From the NCBI GenBank assembly GCA_964645785.1, contig CAZYAV010000069.1, positions 1 to 7,099 of the forward strand: 7,099 nt of DNA, given 5' to 3'. The notes under the pieces are model-generated. The model searched no databases. It had not been told where the DNA came from and was given only the letters and a program-made list of their open reading frames with translations. This stretch comes from CALWZE01 sp964645785 (GTDB taxonomy: Bacteria > Bacillota > Clostridia > Oscillospirales > Ruminococcaceae). The translations under genes and the position numbers were made by a program. This document shows, piece by piece, positions 1 to 5,578 of this stretch. How positions within the stretch are numbered: the stretch's first letter is position 1; each line of letters starts with the position of its first letter.

Positions 1-419
1 GCATCGGGCACGGCGGGTGCGAGGCCATGCTGCTGCTCTCGCTGACCTATATTTCCAATCTGGCGCTGCTGGCGATGGCGCAATCGGGAACGGCGCTGCC
101 GCAGGAGGTGCAGGCCGCCGTCTCTCAGCTGCTCGGCATGCCCGCAGCCACGTTTTTGTGGGCCGGCGTGGAGCGCATTTCCGCCATTGCGCTGCATCTG
201 GCGCTCTCGGTGCTGGTGTTCGCCTGCGTGCACACAAACCGGCGCCGGCTGTATCCCGCCGCTATCCTGATTCACGCGGCGGTCGATTTCGCCGCGGTTG
301 TGTCCAACGCTTACCTGCCCGTCGCGGTCACCGAGCTGCTTGTTCTGGCGCTCGCCGTTCTCGCGTGCCTCTGGGCGGCGCGGATCTACCGGACGCTCCC
401 CCAAGGCGCGGCGGACTGA
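1..419 (+). CDS. YhfC-family intramembrane metalloprotease, C-terminal fragment (5' end outside window)
   Basis: The reading frame is open from the window edge (first whole codon at base 3) to TGA at 417-419, giving the last 138 residues; the true start lies to the left. The first visible residues, IGHGGCEA, match the G-H-G-G-x-E motif that carries presumed metal and catalytic residues in the YhfC family (DUF2324). A second conserved-looking element, IHAAVDF, near residue 90 of the fragment supplies another His and Asp. At least three hydrophobic helices are visible (around LLLSLTYISNLALLAMA, ISAIALHLALSVLVFACV and VTELLVLALAVLACLWAA), so this is an integral membrane protein. Family members are usually about 250 residues, so roughly half is present. 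Family knowledge suggests a membrane-embedded protease; no substrate can be inferred. A 7-bp hairpin overlaps the stop codon. Confidence in the family is good, in any specific role low. Confidence 0.8.
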   Translation, partial: IGHGGCEAMLLLSLTYISNLALLAMAQSGTALPQEVQAAVSQLLGMPAATFLWAGVERISAIALHLALSVLVFACVHTNRRRLYPAAILIHAAVDFAAVVSNAYLPVAVTELLVLALAVLACLWAARIYRTLPQGAAD

Positions 420-436
420 CCGCGGCGCGCGCGGTC
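418..436 (+). terminator. GC-rich hairpin overlapping the stop of the YhfC-family gene
   Basis: Arms GACCGCG (418-424) and CGCGGTC (430-436) are perfect complements around a 5-base loop, starting inside the TGA stop codon. Only GGGTTATTG follows, not a real T-tract, so it may slow or protect the 3' end rather than terminate. A second hairpin (444-476, GCCCCGC with GCGGGGC around a 17-base loop) lies directly downstream. Confidence 0.3.
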
Positions 437-491
437 GGGTTATTGCCCCGCTTTGCCGCGCCCGAATCGCGGGGCAGCGCTCGCCCGTCCG

Positions 492-522
492 GCAGGCCGG
501 GGCTTTCCTGCTTGTATTTTTA
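492..522 (+). terminator. Weak candidate terminator for the YhfC-family gene
   Basis: GCAGG (492-496) pairs with CCTGC (507-511) around a 10-base loop and is followed by TTGTATTTTTAT. The stem is only five pairs (six with one wobble), so it is weak, but this is the first T-rich run downstream of the stop at 419 and follows two GC-rich hairpins. Function is inferred from form only. Confidence 0.3.
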
Positions 523-674
523 TCCTATATTCAACATTTTTCGCGCAGCTTCGGTTGTGCCTGACGCCGGGAGAACAGAGCGCACATTTTCCGAAAAATC
601 ATCCCCGCCCGCGTGGGCGCAGGGGGCAAAAAGGCCGGCGGCAAGGATTTACGGCAGCCACATAAGGATATATT

Positions 675-699
675 GGGAATTTGTTGTCAACAAATTCCC
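675..699. repeat. Perfect 25-base inverted repeat, candidate operator
   Basis: Arms GGGAATTTGTTG (675-686) and CAACAAATTCCC (688-699) are exact reverse complements around a single T at 687. A one-base centre cannot make a normal RNA loop without losing inner pairs, and no T-tract follows, so a binding site for a dimeric DNA-binding protein fits better than a terminator. It sits about 90 bases upstream of the ATG of the small membrane-protein gene and at the left border of the AT-rich islet. The regulator is unknown and none is encoded in the window. A transposon-end relic is an alternative. Confidence 0.55.
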
Positions 700-714
700 T
701 GCTTGCTGCAGTAA

Positions 715-744
715 AAGACAGAGTGAATGTGAGATTACTACTAT
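715..744 (+). promoter_or_regulatory. Weak candidate promoter for the small membrane-protein gene
   Basis: AAGACA (715-720) and TACTAT (739-744) each match four of six bases of the sigma-A consensus and are separated by 18 bases. In AT-rich DNA this can occur by chance. If real, the leader is about 40 bases and the palindrome at 675-699 lies just upstream of the -35 box, suiting an activator or a regulator that touches the promoter edge. Confidence 0.25.
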
Positions 745-775
745 TTTGCGACGGAACGACAAACCGAAATTTGTG

Positions 776-782
776 TGGGGGT
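776..782 (+). promoter_or_regulatory. Ribosome binding site deciding the start at 790
   Basis: TGGGGGT ends seven bases before ATG 790. A GTG at 775 in the same frame would overlap this site and has no comparable Shine-Dalgarno sequence upstream, so ATG 790 is preferred. Confidence 0.5.
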
Positions 783-789
783 AAAGACT

Positions 790-1074
790 ATGAAAAATAA
801 GCATTCAACGATAATAGATATTATAGTCAGAAGTATTGCATATGTTGTTATCAATTACCTGCTTGTCAGTACGGAATTGTCATTTAAGGCTACTTTTATG
901 GGCTTAATAGCTTCTCTTACTAATGTTTGGATGATAACAGACTATTATAAATCAGTTCATAGGCAGACTGGGAAAAGGGGCGTGACTATCCTTTTGTGCG
1001 TGCTATGCTTTATGGCAAGTGCTGCCATTGCCCTTTTTGTAGGATATGTTCATGGAACAATAATTCCGTTTTAA
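790..1074 (+). CDS. Orphan small membrane protein, 94 aa
   Basis: I do not recognise a family. The predicted protein has 94 residues and three likely membrane helices: about residues 9-27 (IDIIVRSIAYVVINYLLVS), 33-52 (KATFMGLIASLTNVWMITDY) and 64-87 (GVTILLCVLCFMASAAIALFVGYV). A short basic loop, KSVHRQTGKR (residues 54-63), lies between helices 2 and 3 and is probably cytoplasmic. There is no signal peptide or catalytic motif. Base composition is far lower in G+C than either neighbour, and codons favour A/T at third positions, which suggests recent acquisition. The gene is preceded by a GGGGG-type ribosome binding site and followed by a strong terminator, so it looks like a complete single-gene unit. 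It could be a small accessory or immunity-type protein or a regulator of a membrane process; nothing in the sequence decides this. Coding status is likely but unproven. Confidence 0.6.
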   Translation: MKNKHSTIIDIIVRSIAYVVINYLLVSTELSFKATFMGLIASLTNVWMITDYYKSVHRQTGKRGVTILLCVLCFMASAAIALFVGYVHGTIIPF

Positions 1075-1125
1075 GTGAAATTCCTGTTTATCGGGGAGAT
1101 TATGCGTATAATCCTGTACAGAGAA

Positions 1126-1178
1126 ATGCCTGCCGAAAAGAAATTTTGATTTCTTTTCGGCAGGTATGTTTTACTTCC
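1126..1178 (+). terminator. Strong intrinsic terminator after the small gene, probably bidirectional
   Basis: CCTGCCGAAAAGAAA (1129-1143) and TTTCTTTTCGGCAGG (1150-1164) are perfect complements. With outer A-T, T-A and one G-T wobble, and an inner T-A pair, the stem runs 1126-1144 with 1149-1167 around a TTTG tetraloop. On the + strand it is followed by GTTTTACTTCCTT. Read on the - strand it is followed by TTTCTCT, so it may also stop transcripts of the converging peptidase gene that ends at 1266. Confidence 0.85.
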
Positions 1179-1261
1179 TTATATGGCTACGGCCTTTGCC
1201 GCCGGCCTTTTTTCTGTTCTTGCAATTGTCCTTATTCGCGCCAAGTGCCCGCCGCCCGGCG

Positions 1262-1289
1262 GAGCTCACTGCGCAAGCGCGGTGAGCTC
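1262..1289 (-). other. 12-bp hairpin overlapping the stop codon of the peptidase gene
   Basis: GAGCTCAC (1262-1269) pairs with GTGAGCTC (1282-1289), continued by a T-G wobble and three G-C pairs around the loop CAAG (1274-1277). The stem contains the stop codon at 1266-1268 and the last codons. No T-tract follows on the - strand, so it is not a classical terminator; 3'-end protection or effects on translation termination are possible. It may also be chance in GC-rich code. Confidence 0.4.
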
Positions 1290-3134
1290 GACGCTGACCG
1301 AGCCGAGCTTGATCTCCACGCGAACCGGCGTTTTGGGACGGATGGTCTGCTGCGCGTCTGTGCCGTACAGAATCAGCCCCAGCCGGTGATCCCCCTTCAG
1401 CAACCAGTCGGTGGGCACAAGCGGGATGGTGTATTCCAGCATCTGCCCCGCGGGAACCGCCTCCTTGCGGGCAAGGCTGCTGCGGTTCTGGGCGCAGAGC
1501 GACCCGCGCGTGATGACCCGGTAGGGGCTGGGCTGCTCCTCAAACTCGAAGTGCTTGGGCGCGTCCTCCTCGCCGGTCGGCGTGCGCTTGAGCCGCCTGT
1601 CCTCGCCGTAATCCACCAGCATCGCGCTCAGAATGGCGGTTTCCCGGTCAATCGCGGCGGAAAAACGCACCACCGGCCGGCCGCTCAGGCGCAGGGTCTC
1701 GCCCGCAGCCCCGGCAAGGTATTTCAGCCGGTACGGCGCGTCCTCGTCCAGACAGAGCCCGTCCAGCCACGCCCCCTGGCTGTCCTGCGCGCGGTCGTAG
1801 CGCGTCGTGGACAGGTCGTCCAGGAACGCCGCGGTCTGCTCCGCCTGCGCACAGTCCGCCCCGTCATCCGGCACAAGCGCGCCTGCTTTAACCCGGTACC
1901 GGCGCTGCGCGCTGCCCTCCGGCGGCCACTGGGCGCTTGTCATCCACTGTTTGGGGTCGAGCATACTCTGCACATACGCGCCCGCAAGTTCCTCCATGAT
2001 GCCGTTGTCCGCGCCGCGCAGCCAGTGATCGAGCCAGGCAAAGAACAGCCGGTTAAACTCCCCGTCCGTCAGTGAGTTTATCCGGATATGCTCGCCCTGG
2101 TGCAGCAGCATCCGGCAGGGCTTGCCCTGCGCGCACATGGATTCCCACGCCGAAACCGCGTGGCTCATCTTGACGTTCCAGTCGTTGATGCCCTGCACAA
2201 TCAGGATGCTCGCCTGCACCCTGTCCATCCAGCGCAGATAGTTCCGCTCATCCCAAAAGCGGTTGTAGCCGCCGTATTCCCTGTCCATCTCCTCGATCAT
2301 CCGGTTGTTGAACGCGAAAAAAGCGTCCTTGATCTGCGGCCAGTCGGGGTCAAACGTCCGGCTGAAGCAATAGCGGGTCAGCAGGTCGATGTCGTCCCCC
2401 TGCCAGTCGAGCGCCGGGGTGCAAAGGCCGTTTTGCCGGTAATAGTCATACCAGCTGAGGATGCCGGCCTCGGGAATAATCGTCACAAGCCCCTGCGGCG
2501 CCATCGTCGCCACCTCGTAGCAAAGGGTGCCGAGGTAGCTCTTGCCGGTCATCGCGACCCGGCCATTGCACCATTCCGCCGCAATCTCGATGCCGCCTTC
2601 CCTGTCCGTAAACGCCCGCGCGCGGCCGCACAGCCAGTCGATGACCGTGACAAAGGCGGTCAGCTCCTCATACGAGCCGCTGGCCAGGAAGCCCTGCGAG
2701 CCGCGGGTGCCCAGCCCGCCGCAGAACACGACGGCGTAGCCCTCGTCCGAAATCTGCTGGTAAAACGGGTTGTTGTTGCGCACGACGATTTCGTACTCCG
2801 CCTCGGTGATTTCGGCCCCCTGCGCCCGGCCGCAAACCGCCCGGGGCGCCGGCAGCCCGGCGGGGGGCGCCGTGGGGCGCTCCCAGGGCTCAAACGCGCC
2901 CGCACCGTCCGCATACGCGCGCAACTCGGTGTCCACCGGGTGCAGGTCGTTGTACCAATCCTCGTTGCAGTCGAGCATATACGGGTTTGCTACAAACACG
3001 GCCGGCGTCGGGTTCTTCGGGCTGCACCCGGCCGGGCGGCGGATATACACCGCCACCAGGTCGCGCGCACCGTCGCCGTCCGTGTCAAGCGGCGTTTCCA
3101 CATAAACCCGCTCGAGAATCACATCCTGTTTCAT
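1266..3134 (-). CDS. PepX-like Xaa-Pro dipeptidyl-peptidase / CocE-NonD family serine hydrolase, 622 aa
   Basis: This alpha/beta-hydrolase resembles the S15 family (PepX, EC 3.4.14.11), which removes X-Pro dipeptides from peptide N termini in the cytoplasm. The nucleophile motif TGKSYLG puts Ser at 199; Asp318 lies in QGINDWNVK and His349 in HQGEHI. The 119- and 31-residue spacings agree well with lactococcal PepX as I recall it (Ser348, Asp468, His498). The stretch PEAGILSWYDYYRQNGL (221-237) is also strongly PepX-like. The C-terminal part (about 410-622) is the beta-rich domain of the family. The N-terminal helical domain of about 150 residues found in lactic PepX is absent. There is no signal peptide. 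ATG 3134 is chosen because AAGGGGG (3143-3149) lies eight bases upstream; an upstream in-frame start at 3170 lacks this support. The MFS gene is 517 bases upstream on the same strand. A related CocE-type acyl or ester hydrolase specificity cannot be excluded. Confidence 0.85.
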   Translation of the reverse strand: MKQDVILERVYVETPLDTDGDGARDLVAVYIRRPAGCSPKNPTPAVFVANPYMLDCNEDWYNDLHPVDTELRAYADGAGAFEPWERPTAPPAGLPAPRAVCGRAQGAEITEAEYEIVVRNNNPFYQQISDEGYAVVFCGGLGTRGSQGFLASGSYEELTAFVTVIDWLCGRARAFTDREGGIEIAAEWCNGRVAMTGKSYLGTLCYEVATMAPQGLVTIIPEAGILSWYDYYRQNGLCTPALDWQGDDIDLLTRYCFSRTFDPDWPQIKDAFFAFNNRMIEEMDREYGGYNRFWDERNYLRWMDRVQASILIVQGINDWNVKMSHAVSAWESMCAQGKPCRMLLHQGEHIRINSLTDGEFNRLFFAWLDHWLRGADNGIMEELAGAYVQSMLDPKQWMTSAQWPPEGSAQRRYRVKAGALVPDDGADCAQAEQTAAFLDDLSTTRYDRAQDSQGAWLDGLCLDEDAPYRLKYLAGAAGETLRLSGRPVVRFSAAIDRETAILSAMLVDYGEDRRLKRTPTGEEDAPKHFEFEEQPSPYRVITRGSLCAQNRSSLARKEAVPAGQMLEYTIPLVPTDWLLKGDHRLGLILYGTDAQQTIRPKTPVRVEIKLGSVSVELTALAQ

Positions 3135-3651
3135 TGGGTAGTCCCCCTTCCTTATGGTTAAAAAGCGCACACCGTTTCACGGGGTCACTCTCCCGCGGCA
3201 TGGAGCCGGTTCCGCGGCGGCGTGTGCAGCCGCCAATCCGCCCGGGCTCCCCCGGTACGGCCGATTCGGCAGAGCCTATGCCCAAAGCAGACCGCCGGCA
3301 GAGGCGCAATTGCCGTCCCTCACCGGCTTTCCACCGCGCGGCGGAGAGCTTCTTTGCGAAAAAGCGCGCCGCTTTGCCGGCCGGCCACGTGGCCGGAGCG
3401 TTCCGATTCCTCAAAAGCACCCGCCAACCCGGCGGCGCTTCCGCGGCACTCCCCCAAAATAGGGTCGCCCGCAAAATCCGAATGCCGCCTCGCCGCCCTG
3501 CGCCCCGCTCGGGGGCATGAGCCGCCCGGCCTCTGGCCTGTTGCACCCGCCGGGTTTGCCGGCCTCGTCCGGGCTTCCCCGGTTTAAACAGAGCAGCGCC
3601 CAGCCGGCCGCCGCCGTCCGAACGCTGCCCAGATTGCGCGTACTGCGCGCT
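3135..3651. other. GC-rich gap between the MFS and peptidase genes
   Basis: I see no convincing gene in these 517 bases on either strand. Open frames exist in several frames but are Arg/Ala/Pro/Gly-rich and lack recognisable domains or good ribosome binding sites. The gap contains a 16-base perfect palindrome (3381-3396) and a small hairpin with a T-tract on the + strand (3636-3659). No convincing - strand promoter for the peptidase gene was found. It may hold an unrecognised regulatory RNA or the remains of a lost gene. Confidence 0.5.
3381..3396. repeat. 16-base perfect palindrome in the MFS-peptidase gap
   Basis: CCGGCCACGTGGCCGG is identical to its reverse complement and is built around CACGTG. 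It lies about 250 bases upstream of the peptidase start. A protein-binding site is possible, but such palindromes arise by chance fairly readily in DNA this rich in G and C. Confidence 0.35.
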
Positions 3652-3659
3652 TTATTTTT
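3636..3659 (+). terminator. Possible + strand terminator-like hairpin at the 3' end of the MFS gene
   Basis: GCGCG (3636-3640) pairs with CGCGC (3646-3650) around TACTG and is followed on the + strand by TTTATTTTT. The T-tract is the complement of the last MFS codons, so on the - strand the hairpin simply follows the stop with no U-run. It would terminate only an antisense or gap transcript, for which there is no other evidence. Confidence 0.25.
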
Positions 3660-4920
3660 CGCTCTTCGCGTTGGTCTTTTTGAGATAGCGTTTCCAGAGC
3701 AGGATGCAAACAATGCCCAGCAGGATCATCCCGATGAGGAAGCCGAAATAGTACCGATAGCCCGTCGCGCCCTCGTATTTGTCCAGCAGCGTGCCCGCAA
3801 GCAGCGAGCAGAAGATCTCGGGCAGATAGCCGATTGTCGAAATCACGCCCGCGGCCGTGCCGGAAAGGTGCTCGGGGATTTTGCCCTCCTCCATCATCGA
3901 CCAGGACAGGGAATAGTTGATGTTGAAGAAGGTGTAGACGATGAGATAAAAGATGATGTAGGCAAGGATGCTGCTGGAGCTGATGGGCAGCAGCAGCATG
4001 GCGGCAACGCCGACCGCCATCACGATAAAGACGATCAGGAACACGTTGGAGGTGCCGAACTTATCGACCAGATAGCCGCCGCCGAACGACGAAATCGGCG
4101 CAAGCCAGCGGCGGAACGCGGCGAGGGTCGCGCCGGCCGCAACCGACATGCCCAGCAGCGAGGTCGCATAGGGAACGAAGTAGTTGTTGGACAGGGTAAA
4201 GACATAGATGCAGAAGGTCACCGCGCCAATCAGCCACACCGCGGGCAGCTTGAGCACGTCGCCGATATTCTTGAAGCTGACCTTCTGCTCGTCCGCGACA
4301 ATCTCGTCCTTTGTTGTCAAAAACACCAGCACGCCGAACAGGCAGGTGAGAACCGACTGGAAAATCAGAACCGCCTTCATGCCCGCAACGTCGTTGTGGT
4401 TGCGGATGACGAGGGTGTAAACCAGCACAACCAGCGGCGCAAAAACGGCGGACGCGACACCGCGCCAGCCCTCAAACCAGCCGAACGCCTTGCCCTGGTC
4501 GTCCGGGTCGGACATGACACGGGTTGCCTTGACGCACGCCGGCCAGAACGCGAACAGGGACGAAAAGCCCCAGAACGCATACAGCGCGCACAGCCAGCCG
4601 AAATTGAGCGGCAGCAGATGCAAAAAGCCGCCCAGCCCGGTGCCCAGCAGGGAAACGGTCAGGATGGTGCGGACGGATACCTTGTCCGCCAGGTACCCGC
4701 CAAAGAAATAGGAAATCATGCCGAAAACACCGTAAATGCTTCCGAACACGCCCATCTGCACGTTGGTCAGGTTATAGACCGAAAGGTACGCGTCATAGTA
4801 ATCATAGCGGAAGTAGGGCAGATAGTAGATAATCGTGCCGCCCGCCGCAATGATGACGATGGCCAAAAAGTTTCTGGAAAGCTTTTCGCCAAAGCCGAGC
4901 TTCTTCATCAGATTTCGCAT
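3652..4920 (-). CDS. Major facilitator superfamily transporter, 422 aa
   Basis: This is a 12-helix secondary transporter of the inner membrane. The MFS motif A is visible between helices 2 and 3 as GGYLADKVSVRT (residues 74-85), and its half-repeat as GGGYLVDKFGTSN (280-292) between helices 8 and 9. Length and hydrophobic pattern suit the superfamily, and the N-terminal half (NFGWLCALYAFWGFSSLFAFWPACVKATRV, then DDQGKAFGWFEGWRG) resembles OPA/nitrate-type members. Substrate cannot be told from sequence. ATG 4920 is preferred over upstream in-frame codons because a near-ideal AAGGAGG (4927-4933) ends six bases before it. A promoter candidate lies at 5012-5040. The next gene downstream is the PepX-like peptidase, so import of peptides or amino-acid derivatives is conceivable, but the 517-base gap weakens that link. 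The gene diverges from the lysine-riboswitch operon. Confidence 0.88.
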   Translation of the reverse strand: MRNLMKKLGFGEKLSRNFLAIVIIAAGGTIIYYLPYFRYDYYDAYLSVYNLTNVQMGVFGSIYGVFGMISYFFGGYLADKVSVRTILTVSLLGTGLGGFLHLLPLNFGWLCALYAFWGFSSLFAFWPACVKATRVMSDPDDQGKAFGWFEGWRGVASAVFAPLVVLVYTLVIRNHNDVAGMKAVLIFQSVLTCLFGVLVFLTTKDEIVADEQKVSFKNIGDVLKLPAVWLIGAVTFCIYVFTLSNNYFVPYATSLLGMSVAAGATLAAFRRWLAPISSFGGGYLVDKFGTSNVFLIVFIVMAVGVAAMLLLPISSSSILAYIIFYLIVYTFFNINYSLSWSMMEEGKIPEHLSGTAAGVISTIGYLPEIFCSLLAGTLLDKYEGATGYRYYFGFLIGMILLGIVCILLWKRYLKKTNAKSEK

Positions 4921-4926
4921 AAGGTT

Positions 4927-4933
4927 CCTCCTT
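4927..4933 (-). promoter_or_regulatory. Ribosome binding site of the MFS gene
   Basis: Read on the - strand this is AAGGAGG, followed by six bases (AACCTT) and ATG at 4920. It fixes the start against longer alternatives whose extra N terminus would be Arg-rich and unlike MFS proteins. Confidence 0.85.
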
Positions 4934-5011
4934 GAACCGGCGGGGCGCCTTTCCCATTTTTTAAGCCTTGTCCGCATTTTTGCCGCAAAGCAGCGCCCTG
5001 TCATTGACCCT

Positions 5012-5040
5012 ATTCTACCACGGTTCGACACAATAGTAAA
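5012..5040 (-). promoter_or_regulatory. Candidate sigma-A promoter of the MFS gene
   Basis: On the - strand, TTTACT (5040-5035) and TAGAAT (5017-5012) are separated by exactly 17 bases; the boxes match four and five of six consensus positions. The 5' leader would be about 85 bases. The site is back-to-back with the promoter at 5156-5184, about 115 bases apart. Confidence 0.55.
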
Positions 5041-5155
5041 TTCAATTTGCCGGAAATATATGCAGAAAAACGCGCCGTTTTATCGTCATTTTACCCAATT
5101 TCTCGCGCTGTACTGCATGAAACCCGTTCGGTTTGCTGTCTTTTTGCCAAACGGA

Positions 5156-5184
5156 TTGACAAACGGCCGCAAACATGGTATCGT
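5156..5184 (+). promoter_or_regulatory. Promoter of the lysine-riboswitch operon
   Basis: A perfect -35 box TTGACA (5156-5161), a 17-base spacer and TATCGT (5179-5184, four of six matches) place transcription start near 5191. That is about 37 bases before the riboswitch P1 stem, as expected. A 7-base direct repeat CAAACGG (5148-5154 and 5160-5166) overlaps the -35 region; its meaning is unknown. Confidence 0.75.
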
Positions 5185-5227
5185 GACCGACAACAGGAAA
5201 AAACCGCCGGGCGCTTTGCCCGGTCAA

Positions 5228-5394
5228 ATGGTAGAGGCGCAAAGCTCAGGAGTATCGCGCGGCGCAAAGGGACGTAGGCGTCCGCCGCGCAGGAAAGGGA
5301 GTTTTGCCGAAGCGCACCGCCCCGCCTTACAGGGCTGCGCGCTGGGGCGCCGGATAAGATCCGGCGAACTGTCACGTATGTGGAGAGCTATCAT
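5228..5394 (+). ncRNA. Lysine riboswitch (L box) aptamer
   Basis: The conserved core of the lysine riboswitch is readable in order: AGAGGCGC (5233-5240), the AGTA motif of P2 (5251-5254), GGGA (5297-5300), GCCGAAGC (5306-5313), CTGTCA (5369-5374) and TGGAGAGCTATC (5381-5392). P1 pairs ATGGTAG (5228-5234) with CTATCAT (5388-5394) with one wobble. P2 contains GCGCGGCG (5257-5264) with CGCCGCGC (5283-5290), capped by GGACG/CGTCC. P4 is CGCCGGAT (5348-5355) with ATCCGGCG (5359-5366). P5 closes as CAC/GTG around GTAT. The P2 loop AGGCG (5276-5280) can pair with CGCCT (5323-5327) in the P3 loop, the expected kissing contact. The element senses lysine and controls the downstream transporter in cis. 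A small hairpin (CCGGGC 5207-5212 with GCCCGG 5218-5223) precedes it. Confidence 0.93.
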
Positions 5395-5433
5395 GGGTAA
5401 TCAGGCGCAGGGGTTTATCCCGCTGCCGCAGCT

Positions 5434-5483
5434 GCCATGAGCGTTTTCCGCGGGGTCGGAAACGTCTCGTGGCTTTTTGTTTT
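5434..5483 (+). terminator. Riboswitch-controlled intrinsic terminator (expression platform)
   Basis: The arms 5434-5450 and 5457-5473 pair with two single-base bulges around the loop CGGGGT and end directly at TTTTTGTTTT (5474-5483). The left arm begins GCCATGAG; its CCATGA (5435-5440) is the exact complement of TCATGG (5391-5396), which overlaps the 3' strand of riboswitch P1. Thus P1 plus terminator, or an antiterminator, are mutually exclusive folds. This predicts an OFF switch with lysine. A helper hairpin, GCAG-GGG with CCC-CTGC, lies between them at about 5407-5427. Confidence 0.85.
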
Positions 5484-5527
5484 GCCCTGTTTTTTTCCTG
5501 CCCGGTTGGAAACGCCGTTCAGGCGGC

Positions 5528-5557
5528 TTGACCAAATATAGACCGAACTTGTATTTT
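5528..5557 (+). promoter_or_regulatory. Weak possible second promoter downstream of the riboswitch
   Basis: TTGACC (5528-5533), 18 bases and TATTTT (5552-5557) form a promoter-like pair only about 20 bases before the start codon. If active it would bypass lysine control and give basal expression. The short leader and imperfect -10 box make this doubtful. Confidence 0.2.
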
Positions 5558-5578
5558 TACAGAAAAGAGGCAAAAAAG

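Larger units (their letters stand above)
420..789. other. Intergenic stretch with hairpins and composition switch
   Basis: No gene is supported in these 370 bases. The left part (420-510) is GC-rich and holds the hairpins listed separately. From about 510, and clearly from 660, composition turns AT-rich and stays so through the small gene to about 1180. The stretch contains the 25-base inverted repeat at 675-699 and a weak promoter-like pair upstream of the small gene. An open frame at 17-784 runs through it, but it is a frame shadow of the protease followed by unconserved-looking Arg/Ala/Ser/Gly-rich sequence. Confidence 0.6.

Noticed and set aside
17..784. 255-residue + strand frame overlapping the YhfC-family fragment
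   Set aside because: Its start lies out of frame inside a recognised membrane protease, and its translation is Arg/Ala/Gly/Ser-rich with no domain.
775..789. GTG start at 775 for the small membrane protein
   Set aside because: It would overlap the only good ribosome binding site; ATG 790 is correctly spaced from that site.
1107..1112. Perfect TATAAT just before the terminator hairpin
   Set aside because: The spaced -35 position holds CTGTTT, a poor match, and a transcript would end after about 55 bases; likely chance in AT-rich DNA.
996..3161. Long + strand open frames (996-2075 and 2088-3161) opposite the peptidase gene
   Set aside because: They are antisense shadows of a GC-rich gene whose - strand product has a full catalytic triad; the translated shadows are Arg/Ala/Pro/Leu-rich with no recognisable domain.
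3517..4935. 472-residue + strand open frame opposite the MFS gene
   Set aside because: It is highly charged and low-complexity in appearance, and mirrors the MFS gene, which has clear membrane helices, motif A and an ideal ribosome binding site on the other strand.
4835..5440. 201-residue + strand open frame crossing the promoter and riboswitch
   Set aside because: It runs through the MFS 5' end, promoter elements and structured aptamer; no ribosome binding site or domain supports it.
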